Assembly: GCA_013821905.1 (NCBI GenBank)
Contig: PNJO01000003.1
Coordinates: 1 to 56,314, forward strand
DNA: 56,314 bases
Reading direction: 5' to 3'
Origin: Sphingopyxis sp.
Lineage (GTDB): Bacteria; Pseudomonadota; Alphaproteobacteria; Sphingomonadales; Sphingomonadaceae
Shown: positions 37,380-46,519 of the stretch, piece after piece
Numbering within the stretch: the first letter of the stretch is position 1
Layout of the letters: every line of letters begins with the position of its first letter
Translations under genes and position numbers: made by a program
Notes under the pieces: generated by a model
What the model saw: the letters and a program-made list of their open reading frames with translations, nothing else
Database searches by the model: none
Told to the model about the DNA's origin: nothing

Positions 37380-38738
37380 TCATGATTCGCGGAACGATCG
37401 GTTGAAACTGTCGCTCATCGGCTGGAACAGATATTGGAACAGCGAGCTCGACCCGAGGTCGATATAGACTTCGGCGGGCATGCCCGACATCAGCCGCACG
37501 TCGGGATAGCGCCGCAATTGCTCGGGCGCGATTTCGACGATGACCTTGTAATAGATTTGCTGGCTATCCTTGTCGTAGATCGCGTCGGGGCTGACCTCCT
37601 TGACCGTGCCGAGGAGGTTGGGGATCACCCGCGCTTTGTACGGCGTCAGCTTGATCTCCGCCTTCAGCCCCGAATGGACCATGTCGATGTCGTTCGGGCG
37701 AAGCCGCGCCGACACGACGATCTGCTCCGAGGACGGCACGATATCGAGGATCGGCTGGCCCGCCCCGATGACGCCGCCGGGCGTGATCAGCCGCAGATTG
37801 GCGACGCGGCCGGCGATCGGCGCGGTGATTTCCTGGCGGTCGCGAATGTCGCGGCTGACCTTCAGCTTTTCGCGCGCCTCGGCGATGCGCAGCTGGACCT
37901 CGCGCTGCTGCGCCGCAGCTTCGAGCGCGACCTGTCCGCGCATCGACACCATCTGCGCGCGCGTCTCCCCGATCGTGTCGCGCAGGCGGTCGAGATTGTT
38001 GGTCAGCTTGCCATGCTCGCCCTCGACGAGCGCCTGCTGGCGCTGCAACGCGAGCAGGCGCGACTTGCGCTCGAGCCCTTCCTCGACGAGCATGTTCACG
38101 CCCATTTCCTCATCGTTGAGCAATTTGGCCTGGTCGGCCAGCGCCGCGATCTGGGCGTCCGAGCTGCGGATGTCGGCGCGCGACTGGCCGATCCGTTGCG
38201 ACAAAATCTGCGTCTGTTCGGTCAGGCCGCGTTGCCGCGTCGCGAATTCGGCGTTGGAAGCCGCAATGATTTCCTTGACCTCCGGGTCGTTCGCCGCGGC
38301 GAGCAACTCGGCCGGATAGCGGACCGCGCGCAGCCCGAGCCGCTCGGCGGTCAGCCGCGCGTCCTGTGCGAGCAGGCCGTAAAGCGTCGAGCGAAGCGAT
38401 GCGTCGGAGGCGTCGGTCTGCGTATCGTCGAGCTCGACGAGCGGCTGGCCCGCGCGAACCAGCTGTCCCTCTTCGACGAGGAAGCGCCGGACGATGCCGC
38501 CTTCGAGATGCTGCACGGTCCGCCGCCCGCCACCCGCCGCCTCGAGATAGCCGGGCGCGATCGCCGCGCTGTTGAGCGGCGCAGCCCAGCTCCAGATGCC
38601 GAAGGCAAGGACGAACAGGCCGATCGCGATCATCGCGAAGCGCAACGAGCGGCCGACCTTCGGCCCGTCCGCATAGCCGGCGGGCGCCGGAAGCGCGAGC
38701 GGTGCGGTATCGCGCCCCATCCGCAGCGACATGGTCAT
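37380..38738 (-). CDS. HlyD-family T1SS periplasmic adaptor
   Basis: VQHLEGGIVRRFLVEEGQLVRAGQPLVELDDTQT; EITAPIAGRVANLRLITPGGVIGAGQPILDIVP. Confidence 0.95.
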   Translation of the reverse strand: MTMSLRMGRDTAPLALPAPAGYADGPKVGRSLRFAMIAIGLFVLAFGIWSWAAPLNSAAIAPGYLEAAGGGRRTVQHLEGGIVRRFLVEEGQLVRAGQPLVELDDTQTDASDASLRSTLYGLLAQDARLTAERLGLRAVRYPAELLAAANDPEVKEIIAASNAEFATRQRGLTEQTQILSQRIGQSRADIRSSDAQIAALADQAKLLNDEEMGVNMLVEEGLERKSRLLALQRQQALVEGEHGKLTNNLDRLRDTIGETRAQMVSMRGQVALEAAAQQREVQLRIAEAREKLKVSRDIRDRQEITAPIAGRVANLRLITPGGVIGAGQPILDIVPSSEQIVVSARLRPNDIDMVHSGLKAEIKLTPYKARVIPNLLGTVKEVSPDAIYDKDSQQIYYKVIVEIAPEQLRRYPDVRLMSGMPAEVYIDLGSSSLFQYLFQPMSDSFNRSFRES

Positions 38739-40531
38739 GCCTCCGCTCCTTTCGGTTCATAGCGGGCCGGACCGCCCTTTGCCGGGCCTCCGTTCGGCGG
38801 CGCCTTGCCCGGCGGGATCGCCCGCCGGCTCCCCGTCATTTCGGCCACCACCGTCCGCGCATCGCCGAATTTCGCGACCTGCCCGTCCATTAGCAACAGG
38901 ATCTTGTCGGCGAGTTCGAGCAAATTCGACCGGTGCGACACGATGACCGTCGTCATGTTCAGCGCCTTGAGCTTCTTCAGCGTCGCGAGCAGCGCGGCGT
39001 CGCCGCGCGCGTCGAGGCTGGCGTTGGGTTCGTCGAGCACGACCAGCGGCGGCAGCCCGAACAGCGCGCGCGCGAGCCCGACGCGCTGGCGCTGACCGCC
39101 CGACAATTGATGCCCGCCGTCGGTCAGCACACAGTCATAACCACCATCGAGGTGGAGGATCATCTCGTGGCAGTCGGCCAGCTTGGCCGCGGCGATGACG
39201 TCGGTGTCGCTCGCGTCGGGACGAAAGCGGGCGATATTCTCGCGGATCGTGCCGGGCAGCAGTTCGACGTCCTGTGGCAGATAGCCGACGTTCGGCCCGA
39301 AGTCGCTGCGCATCCAGTCGAAAGTGTCGGCGCCGTCGAGGCGGACATGGCCCGAGCTCGGCTTGAGCACGCCGACCAGCAGGCGCGACAGCGTCGTCTT
39401 GCCCGACGCCGACGGGCCAACGATCGCCAGCGTGTTGCCGGCGCCGATCGCAAAGCTGACATTCTTCAGGATCGCTCCCTTCACGCCCGGCGCAAAGAAG
39501 GTCAGCCCCTCGATCGACATCGCGCCGCTCGGCTTGGGCAAGGACATTTGCGACGGCCGCGCATCGGGCAGGTCGCAAAAGCGCGACAGGCGCTTCAGGC
39601 TCTCGCGCGCCAGGACGAACTGCTTCCAGTAGCTCATCGCCGCCTCGATCGGCGCGAGCAGCCGCGCGACGAGGATCGAGCCGGCAATCATCGCGCCGCC
39701 GGTCAATTGCTGGTCGAGGATCAGCAGCGCACCGACGCCGAGCAGCGCGACCTGCACGATGTTGCGCACGAATTTCATCCAGGCGAGCAGCTTGCTCGAC
39801 TGGAACTGGGTGCGATCGACCGCCTCGGTTTCGACGAGATAGCGCTTGGCCCAATGGGCGACCGTATCCTTCGCCATGCCCATCGCGTCGATGACTTCGC
39901 TGTTGCGCACGAGCGATTCGGCATATTGCATATTGCTGGCCGCCAGCCCCTGCGCCTCGCTGATCGCGCCGCGCGTGAGGCGTTCATTATACCAGGTAAG
40001 GCCGAAGAGTGTCACCGCGCCGAGCGTCGAGATCAGGCCGAAGATCGGATGGAGCAAAAAGACGACGAAGAGGTAGAGCGGCACCCAGAGCATGTCGACA
40101 ACGCTGAACACCGTCGGGCTCGAAACGAAGTTCTTGACCTGCGACAGTTCGCGCAGCGCCTCGAGCTGCGTTGCCGGCGCGATCAGCCGTTGCTCGAGCG
40201 AGCGGATGAGCAGCGTCGGCCCGAGCTGCTGCGCCATCCAGGTCCCGACGCGGTTCGCCGCCTGCTGCCGCACCCCGTCGAGGATCGCCCCCAAACCGAC
40301 CGCCAGCGAGATGGCGAGCGCCAGAAAGAACAGGGTGTCCTTGCTCTGGCTCGTCAGGACGCGGTCGAAGACCTGCATCATGTAGAGCGACATGGCGAGC
40401 GCCGCCATGTTGGTGATCATCGAAAAGAAGATCAGCTGGACCGCGATACCGCGCTGCGGCAGCAACAGCTCCTCGAGCAGATTGGGGGTTTTCGTCGACC
40501 GGCGCGGCAGGACCAGGGCGTTCAGCGCCAT
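38735..40531 (-). CDS. T1SS ABC transporter/permease (PrtD-like, no N-terminal C39/CLD visible)
   Basis: TM region directly at N-terminus; Walker A VGPSASGKTTLSRLL; LSGGQRQRVGLARALFGLPPLVVLDEPNASLD. Confidence 0.95.
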   Translation of the reverse strand: MALNALVLPRRSTKTPNLLEELLLPQRGIAVQLIFFSMITNMAALAMSLYMMQVFDRVLTSQSKDTLFFLALAISLAVGLGAILDGVRQQAANRVGTWMAQQLGPTLLIRSLEQRLIAPATQLEALRELSQVKNFVSSPTVFSVVDMLWVPLYLFVVFLLHPIFGLISTLGAVTLFGLTWYNERLTRGAISEAQGLAASNMQYAESLVRNSEVIDAMGMAKDTVAHWAKRYLVETEAVDRTQFQSSKLLAWMKFVRNIVQVALLGVGALLILDQQLTGGAMIAGSILVARLLAPIEAAMSYWKQFVLARESLKRLSRFCDLPDARPSQMSLPKPSGAMSIEGLTFFAPGVKGAILKNVSFAIGAGNTLAIVGPSASGKTTLSRLLVGVLKPSSGHVRLDGADTFDWMRSDFGPNVGYLPQDVELLPGTIRENIARFRPDASDTDVIAAAKLADCHEMILHLDGGYDCVLTDGGHQLSGGQRQRVGLARALFGLPPLVVLDEPNASLDARGDAALLATLKKLKALNMTTVIVSHRSNLLELADKILLLMDGQVAKFGDARTVVAEMTGSRRAIPPGKAPPNGGPAKGGPARYEPKGAEA

Positions 40532-40532
40532 T

Positions 40533-41744
40533 TTATCGGCCCCGGGCGAGCGACGGGTCGGCGGCGTGAAGCGGCAGCACGAGCCCCGAGATCAGCCCCG
40601 CCAGTTCCATCTGGCGATGAACGCCCAGCTTGGCACGAACGCGCTTCAGATAGGTGCGCGCCGTTTCCTCGGACAGTCCGCAGCCTTCGGCCGCATTGCA
40701 CAGGCTGCTCGACCGCAGGAAATGGCCGAGGAACCGCTGTTCGGACGGCAGCAGTCCGAGGGCTTCGAGCAGCGGGCCCGGCGCGTCGACCTTGCCCGGC
40801 CCCATGATGATGACCATCGCGCAGCGCGCGCTTCCGCCCGGCGAACGCGAGCGCGCCGAAATCACATAGACGAGACGCCAATCGCCGTTGCGGCAGTCGA
40901 GGCGGAAAACATCCTCGATCGGCGTGTCCGCCGTCGCCGCGCGCCGGATGCTCTCGCGAAGCTGTTTGGCCTGCTGGGGTTCGGCGGCGACGATCGCGCC
41001 GTCGACCGCACGGATCAGCCATTTGCGCTGTTCGACCATCGCGGCGGCGGCGCTGTTCAGGAACAGCGGCTGCCCGTCGGCGGACAGCAAGGCCATCGAA
41101 AAGGACACGCGATCGAACATCGCCTCCAGCATCGCCGAGCGTCGCGACTGCCGCGCGAGTTGCGCGACGCCGATTGCCGAATCGGCGAGCAGCGGCGCGA
41201 CGAGCTGGAGCGAGCAGCCTTCCTGATCGGTGAACCGCCTGCACCCGCTGCGGCGAAAGAAGAGCGCCTGGATATTGGCGCCGTTGCGTTTCATCTGGAT
41301 CGCGATGCCGCAATCATAGACGTGCGGGAGGGCGCCGCCCGCCGCATCGTCGGTTATCAGCACACTGCCGGTCCCCGCCGCGTCGGCGGCGGAAATCTGG
41401 AACTGGTGGGTCGGCACCTCCCCGATGCGCTGCCACAGGTGGCCGGCGAGCGTCATCAGCGCCTCGATCGTCTGCCGGTCGCCGCGCGCCTCGTCGAGGC
41501 CGATCAGGAAGGAATGACGCTGCGCCGCCGCGCCCGGGAGTACGACCGTCAGGATCGCCGAAACGATCTCGAACTGGGCCAGATAGTCGTACCAGACCTG
41601 CCGCGTATTCGCGGCGACGTCGATGACGCGCTCGCTGTGCAGGCCCGTGTCGTCAACGCTGAACTCGGCCGTGTCGCCATAAGGATCGCCGACGTCATAA
41701 CCCGCGTCGGCATACAGCGTCGAAAGCTCCATATCCGAAGACAT
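40533..41744 (-). CDS. LuxR-type regulator with sensory N-terminal region
   Basis: LGLLPSEQRFLGHFLRSSSLCNAAEGCGLSEETARTYLKRVRAKLGVHRQMELAGLI; start 41744 with SD. Confidence 0.83.
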   Translation of the reverse strand: MSSDMELSTLYADAGYDVGDPYGDTAEFSVDDTGLHSERVIDVAANTRQVWYDYLAQFEIVSAILTVVLPGAAAQRHSFLIGLDEARGDRQTIEALMTLAGHLWQRIGEVPTHQFQISAADAAGTGSVLITDDAAGGALPHVYDCGIAIQMKRNGANIQALFFRRSGCRRFTDQEGCSLQLVAPLLADSAIGVAQLARQSRRSAMLEAMFDRVSFSMALLSADGQPLFLNSAAAAMVEQRKWLIRAVDGAIVAAEPQQAKQLRESIRRAATADTPIEDVFRLDCRNGDWRLVYVISARSRSPGGSARCAMVIIMGPGKVDAPGPLLEALGLLPSEQRFLGHFLRSSSLCNAAEGCGLSEETARTYLKRVRAKLGVHRQMELAGLISGLVLPLHAADPSLARGR

Positions 41745-41861
41745 TTGGTCCCCCCCATGAAACACGGGCCCCGCAACGGGGCGAGCCCCCACAGCGGGAA
41801 AACAGATGCGCGACCATGATGTCCGGCGCAGCGTCCTGGGTACGGGCAGAACGTGCGCCCC

Positions 41862-41893
41862 GGGCCGGGATATATGGCTTGTCAGCCCGGCCC
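41862..41893. other. Hairpin in divergent luxR/tolC intergenic region
   Basis: GGGCCGGG-16 nt-CCCGGCCC perfect 8-bp arms. Confidence 0.6.
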
Positions 41894-42109
41894 TAGCTGC
41901 CGATTGATACGGATCGCTCGATAGCGCCCCCCGCCGCCGAAGCCGCAGGAGACGCCCGTGGTCTATTTCGATTCGGCCGATGGAGTCTATTATCCCCTCG
42001 GACATATCCGTTTGGGTAGTTTCCCCCCCCTTCGCCGCGCATTACTCTTCCCGGCGAAGATGGAGACGGCGTCGCGCTGGAATCCCGAGCGGTTCAGGAG
42101 GGGCGGATA

Positions 42110-43681
42110 GTGCAGAAATTCTCGGCTTCGAGGGGGTTCGCGCTGGGCGCATGCTGCGCGGCGATCGCGATCGCGACCAGCGCGACTCCGGCAGGAGCGC
42201 AGGCCGGCTCGACCTATAATGCACCCGCGAGCACGATGGCGGGGCTTGCGCGCCATGTCGTCGAATCGAACCCCGACATCACCACACAACGCCAGCAGGT
42301 CGGGATCGCCAAGGCGCGGCTCGAGTCTGCCGAGGCCGGCTATCTTCCGACGATCCAGGCCAACGGCCTCGTCCAGCGGCGCGAGATCGACGTCAAGAAG
42401 GGCGGCCCTGGTGACGCGGAATTTACCGCCGGCGAGGCGTCGGTCGAGGCGCGGCTGCGCTTCTATGACGGCAATCGCACCTATAATTCGGTCAAGATCG
42501 CCAAGGCCGAACTGGCGTCGGCGCAGGCGACGCTCGACGCGACCATATCGGACACGCTGCTCGAACTGCTGACGAGCGCCGCCGACATCCACCGCGACCG
42601 GAAGGTGCTCGAATATTCGCAGGCGCAGAGCGATGCGATCGGCGAGCAGTTGCGCGCCACGTCGCGCCGGCTCGAATTCGGGGAGGCGACGCGCACCGAC
42701 GAGGATCTGGCGCGCGCGCGGCTCGCCACGTCGGAAGCCGGCGTGCTCGCCGCGACCGAACAGCTCAGCGTCACCGGATACCGGTTCCGCAACGTCAGCG
42801 GGCTTTCGGGGACGACCGCGCCCGCGCTGCCGGCGCTCGCGCCGATGCCCGGCTCGCTCGGCGATGCCCAGCGGATCGCGTCGGAAACCGCGCCGCGGCT
42901 TCGCGCCGCGCGCCTCAATGCCCAGGCCGGCAAGACCGGGGTCCATTTCGCGTCGGGTGCGCTGCTGCCGCAGCTCGACGCGGTGAGCGGCTATGAATAT
43001 CTGACCGGCGGTGTCGCCAATCTGTTTACCGGCAAACTGCCCAACGACCGGTCGGCGATGTATTACGGGCTCGAGCTGAGCGTTCCGATCTTTCAGCCGC
43101 GCGACCATGCCGAGGTTCGCCGCGCCCGCGCCGTCCGCGACCAGCGGCTCGCGCAGACCGACACCGTGGTGCGCACTGTCGCCGAGGAGGTCGGCGGGAG
43201 CTGGACGCAATGGCAATCGGCGAAAAGCACGATCGCCGCCGCCGAGGCCGCGGTCGCGGCGACCGAGCGGGCGGCCGAGGGCATCAAGAAAGAGGCGATC
43301 GGCGGCAACCGGACGCTGACCGACGTGCTCAACGCGCAGAATGAACTGCTGTCGGCGCGCGTCACGCTGGAGCGCGCGCACCGCAACGAGTTCGTCGCGC
43401 GGGCGAGCCTGCTCGCGGCGATCGGCCGACTCGACGCGGCGGCCATTCTCGAAGGGCGCGCCGGTGCCGCCGGCGCGCCGCCGGTCGCACGCCCCGGCAC
43501 ATCGCCTCTGGGACGCCCGGTCATCGCCGCGAATCAAAATCCGGGCTCGGCGGCCGGCCCCGTAGCGCGCCCCGAAGGCTCGACCCTCGGTCGCGACACC
43601 CGGCTCGCCAGCAGCGATGCACCGCAGGTCGCGGACCCGCGGCGGCCGGGGGCATCGGCTCTCGGACGCAAAGCCCAGTAG
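42110..43681 (+). CDS. TolC-family outer-membrane protein with repetitive C-terminal tail
   Basis: AGLARHVVESNPDITTQRQQVGIAKARLESAEAGYLPTIQANG; ALGGNRTLTDVLNAQNELLSAR-type motif (text IGGNRTLTDVLNAQNELLSARV); GTG start. Confidence 0.93.
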   Translation: MQKFSASRGFALGACCAAIAIATSATPAGAQAGSTYNAPASTMAGLARHVVESNPDITTQRQQVGIAKARLESAEAGYLPTIQANGLVQRREIDVKKGGPGDAEFTAGEASVEARLRFYDGNRTYNSVKIAKAELASAQATLDATISDTLLELLTSAADIHRDRKVLEYSQAQSDAIGEQLRATSRRLEFGEATRTDEDLARARLATSEAGVLAATEQLSVTGYRFRNVSGLSGTTAPALPALAPMPGSLGDAQRIASETAPRLRAARLNAQAGKTGVHFASGALLPQLDAVSGYEYLTGGVANLFTGKLPNDRSAMYYGLELSVPIFQPRDHAEVRRARAVRDQRLAQTDTVVRTVAEEVGGSWTQWQSAKSTIAAAEAAVAATERAAEGIKKEAIGGNRTLTDVLNAQNELLSARVTLERAHRNEFVARASLLAAIGRLDAAAILEGRAGAAGAPPVARPGTSPLGRPVIAANQNPGSAAGPVARPEGSTLGRDTRLASSDAPQVADPRRPGASALGRKAQ

Positions 43682-43818
43682 CGCCGGCCACCGCACCGCA
43701 AAACCCGCGTCCGTAGCGCCCGATCCGGCGCGGCCGCAACGCGTTCGCTGCCCGAATGCGGCACCGACGACCGCGCGCACCTGCCCCAAAACGAGCCATG
43801 TCAGAAAATTGTCGGCCA

Positions 43819-43835
43819 TGTCCCCATGCAGGAAT
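43819..43835 (+). promoter_or_regulatory. Conserved intergenic element copy C (partial)
   Basis: TGTCCCCAT-GCA-GGAAT; matches TGTCCCCAT-N3-GGAAT core of copies A and B; 125 nt upstream of RTX start. Confidence 0.6.
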
Positions 43836-43959
43836 ATTCGGCCCCCTGCCCCCGCCATATCCAGTGCCCATGGCCTTGTAATCGCAGGGCCATCGGGGTG
43901 TGTTTTGGCTGATCCTGCGAAAGCGCATCCACTCGACCAGAAACGAAGAGGATAGCGAA

Positions 43960-46134
43960 ATGCCTAGTGTTACTCCTTCCAATGCGCCGACGGCGGCAAA
44001 GGCGACGACAGCCCGCGGTCAGGTGCTGGGTACGAACGCGGTCGACTTCATCGACCTGAATGCGATCACCACGACGGCCAATCTGCCGTACAATGCCCGC
44101 GGCAACGGCGGCAACGACACCGTGTACGGCAATAATTTCGACAATGACCTCTATGGCGACAATGGCGACGACAATGTCATCGGCCGTTATGGCAACGACC
44201 GCGTCGAGGGCGGCGCCGGCAACGACACGCTGATCGGCGACCAGGCTTCGTTCGTCGTCGTCGGGCCGGGTAATGTCGTCTATACCGGCGACGACAACGG
44301 CGGACTCGACGGCCACGACACGCTGCTCGGCGGCGCGGGCAACGACACCGCATGGGGCGGGGGCGGAAACGATTATATCCGCGGCGACGCCGGTAACGAC
44401 ACGCTGAACGGCCAATCGGGCGACGACCGCGTCGAAGGCAATGCCGGCGACGATGTGATCGACGGCGGCGCAGGCCAGGACAATCTGTTCGGCGGCACCG
44501 AAACCGACGTGATCGCGGGCGGCGACGGCGACGACTATATCGAAGGCGGCACCAACACCAACGGCCGCGACAATATCAACGGCGGTGACGGCAATGACGT
44601 CATCTTCGGCGACAATGGCGTCGGTCGCAAGGCCAACCCCGACTTCGCCTACAACCAGAGCAACTATAATCCGGGCAACGGCCATGGCGACGACATCTTC
44701 GCCGGCGCCGGCGACGACCAGGTCTTCGGCCAGGGCGGCAATGACGTCATCGACGGCTGGACGGGCGACGATCTTCTCTGGGGTGACAACGGCGACGACG
44801 TCATCCTCGGCTGGACGGGCTATGACCATATCGACGGCGGCGAGGGCGATGACCAGCTCTACGGCGAAGATGGCGACGACGAGATCAACGGCGACGCGGG
44901 CGAAGATATCATCCGTGGCGGCAATGGCCTCGACTTCGTCCAGGGCGGTGCCGACAATGACGACATCGGCGGCGGCGACGGCGACGATACGCTGAACGGC
45001 AACGACGGCGACGACCTCGTCAACGGCGACGACGGCGACGACCTGATCGCCGGCCAGCTCGGCGACGACACGCTGAACGGCGGTGACGGCAACGACACCA
45101 TCACCGGCAACGGCGAACAATCGCCTTATGATCCGGCCGATCCGGACTTCACCGACGAAGACACGATTTCGGGCGGCGACGGCGACGACACGCTCTATGG
45201 TCAGGACAGCAACGACGTGGTCAGCGGCGACGCCGGCAACGACTTCGTCAGCGGCGATGACGGCAACGACATTCTGTCGGGCGGCGATGACGACGACGTC
45301 GTCACCGGCGGCGCGGGCAATGACGTTGCAGCTGGCAACGACGGCGACGACGCCGTCTATGGCGACGCCGGCAACGACAATCTGTCGGGCGGCGAAGGCA
45401 ACGACTTCGTCTCCGGCGGCGTCGGCAATGACGTGGCGTCGGGCGATAATGGCGACGACACCGTGACCGGTGGCCTCGGTGCCGACACCATCTATGGCGG
45501 CGACGGCAACGACTTCCTCGACGGCGACAACTTCGACGATGCAGTCACCGGCGGGAACGACACCATGTTCGGTGGTGCCGGCTTCGACTTCATGCAAGGC
45601 GGTGGCGGCAACGACTTCATGGACGGCGGCGACGACGACGACACGATGTTCGGCGATCGCGGCAACGACACCATGCTCGGCGGAACCGGCGACGACTATA
45701 TCGAAGGCGAATCGGGCAACGACACCATCACCGGTGGCGAAGGCAACGACCGCATGTCGGGCGGCACCGGGAAGGACCTGTTCCGGTTCGACTCGACCGA
45801 TTCCTCACCCGGATTTGGTGACGATGTGATCGAATCGCCCCTTGGCGGTCTCGATTTCAACCTCGCCAACCGCGACACGCTGGTCTTCGACGTCGATGCG
45901 GGCTTCGATCCCGAATTCGACATCGTCGTGCTGACGGCGGACTGGGACGGAGACGGCGATGCGCTCGACGTCCTCGTCGCGACCGCCTATGGCAGCGTCC
46001 TTCTCGAGGACTTCTGGCAGGGTGCCTCGGCGCCGATCCAGGCGCTGGCAGCCGCCGGTGCCTACGACTCGGTCGCGGCGATCAACACGTACAGCCAGGG
46101 CAATGCCAGCTACGACATGATCACGTTCGTCTGA
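43960..46134 (+). CDS. RTX Ca2+-binding repeat protein (T1SS substrate)
   Basis: Tens of GGxGNDxhx nonapeptides (e.g. GGAGNDTLIGDQ, GGEGNDRMSGGTGKDLF) and short non-RTX C-terminus typical of T1SS signals. Confidence 0.95.
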   Translation: MPSVTPSNAPTAAKATTARGQVLGTNAVDFIDLNAITTTANLPYNARGNGGNDTVYGNNFDNDLYGDNGDDNVIGRYGNDRVEGGAGNDTLIGDQASFVVVGPGNVVYTGDDNGGLDGHDTLLGGAGNDTAWGGGGNDYIRGDAGNDTLNGQSGDDRVEGNAGDDVIDGGAGQDNLFGGTETDVIAGGDGDDYIEGGTNTNGRDNINGGDGNDVIFGDNGVGRKANPDFAYNQSNYNPGNGHGDDIFAGAGDDQVFGQGGNDVIDGWTGDDLLWGDNGDDVILGWTGYDHIDGGEGDDQLYGEDGDDEINGDAGEDIIRGGNGLDFVQGGADNDDIGGGDGDDTLNGNDGDDLVNGDDGDDLIAGQLGDDTLNGGDGNDTITGNGEQSPYDPADPDFTDEDTISGGDGDDTLYGQDSNDVVSGDAGNDFVSGDDGNDILSGGDDDDVVTGGAGNDVAAGNDGDDAVYGDAGNDNLSGGEGNDFVSGGVGNDVASGDNGDDTVTGGLGADTIYGGDGNDFLDGDNFDDAVTGGNDTMFGGAGFDFMQGGGGNDFMDGGDDDDTMFGDRGNDTMLGGTGDDYIEGESGNDTITGGEGNDRMSGGTGKDLFRFDSTDSSPGFGDDVIESPLGGLDFNLANRDTLVFDVDAGFDPEFDIVVLTADWDGDGDALDVLVATAYGSVLLEDFWQGASAPIQALAAAGAYDSVAAINTYSQGNASYDMITFV

Positions 46135-46183
46135 GGAAGGGCTCGTACGGGGGTCCACTCCTCGCGCGAACCTCTGCAGACTG

Positions 46184-46213
46184 GAGGGCAGGCCACGGCC
46201 TGCCCTCTTTTTT
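46184..46213 (+). terminator. Strong rho-independent terminator after RTX gene
   Basis: GAGGGCAGGCC-AC-GGCCTGCCCTC-TTTTTT. Confidence 0.92.
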
Positions 46214-46260
46214 GCGCACAGCGGCCGTCTGGGTGGTGGCTGCCGAGGCATTTTTTCCGG

Positions 46261-46286
46261 TGTCCCCATCGGGGAATGACGCGAAA
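46261..46286 (+). promoter_or_regulatory. Conserved intergenic element copy B
   Basis: TGTCCCCATCGGGGAATGACGCGAAA; contains TCCCC-ATC-GGGGA palindrome. Confidence 0.8.
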
Positions 46287-46294
46287 CGGCTATT

Positions 46295-46314
46295 CTTGGC
46301 ATCTCTGTGCCAAG
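46295..46314 (+). other. Hairpin downstream of element B
   Basis: CTTGGCA-TCTCTG-TGCCAAG perfect 7-bp arms. Confidence 0.55.
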
Positions 46315-46519
46315 GATGGCGAGAGTGAGGACCGTCCGCACAACAAGCGAAACCCACTGCAGAGACCGGGTCGACCGGCGCCCGCACGGCATCATCGACC
46401 CCGCGTTCGGTCAGCGAAAGCTGACCAGCCGGATCCGCCGCCACGCCCCCTTGGCGGCGGCCGGCGTCGCGGCCACAAGCCGCCCGGATCGATGAGGCGC
46501 AACAACCGGATGATCGCTC

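Noticed and set aside
37355-37385. GCATCGGGGTCATGATTCGCG as a fourth copy of the conserved element
   Set aside because: Only short partial similarity with altered spacing; could be chance
43801-45597. 598-aa minus-strand ORF opposite the RTX gene
   Set aside because: Repetitive Val/Ala/Ile-rich shadow of the GC-rich RTX nonapeptide repeats; the plus-strand RTX protein explains the sequence
44080-45780. Dense short repeats resembling a CRISPR-like array
   Set aside because: They are in-frame 27-nt coding repeats for RTX nonapeptides, with no spacer structure
35258-46286. Inverted element pair as ends of a transposon
   Set aside because: No transposase or target-site duplication seen, and a third copy in the same orientation as B lies inside the cluster; a promoter/operator role fits better
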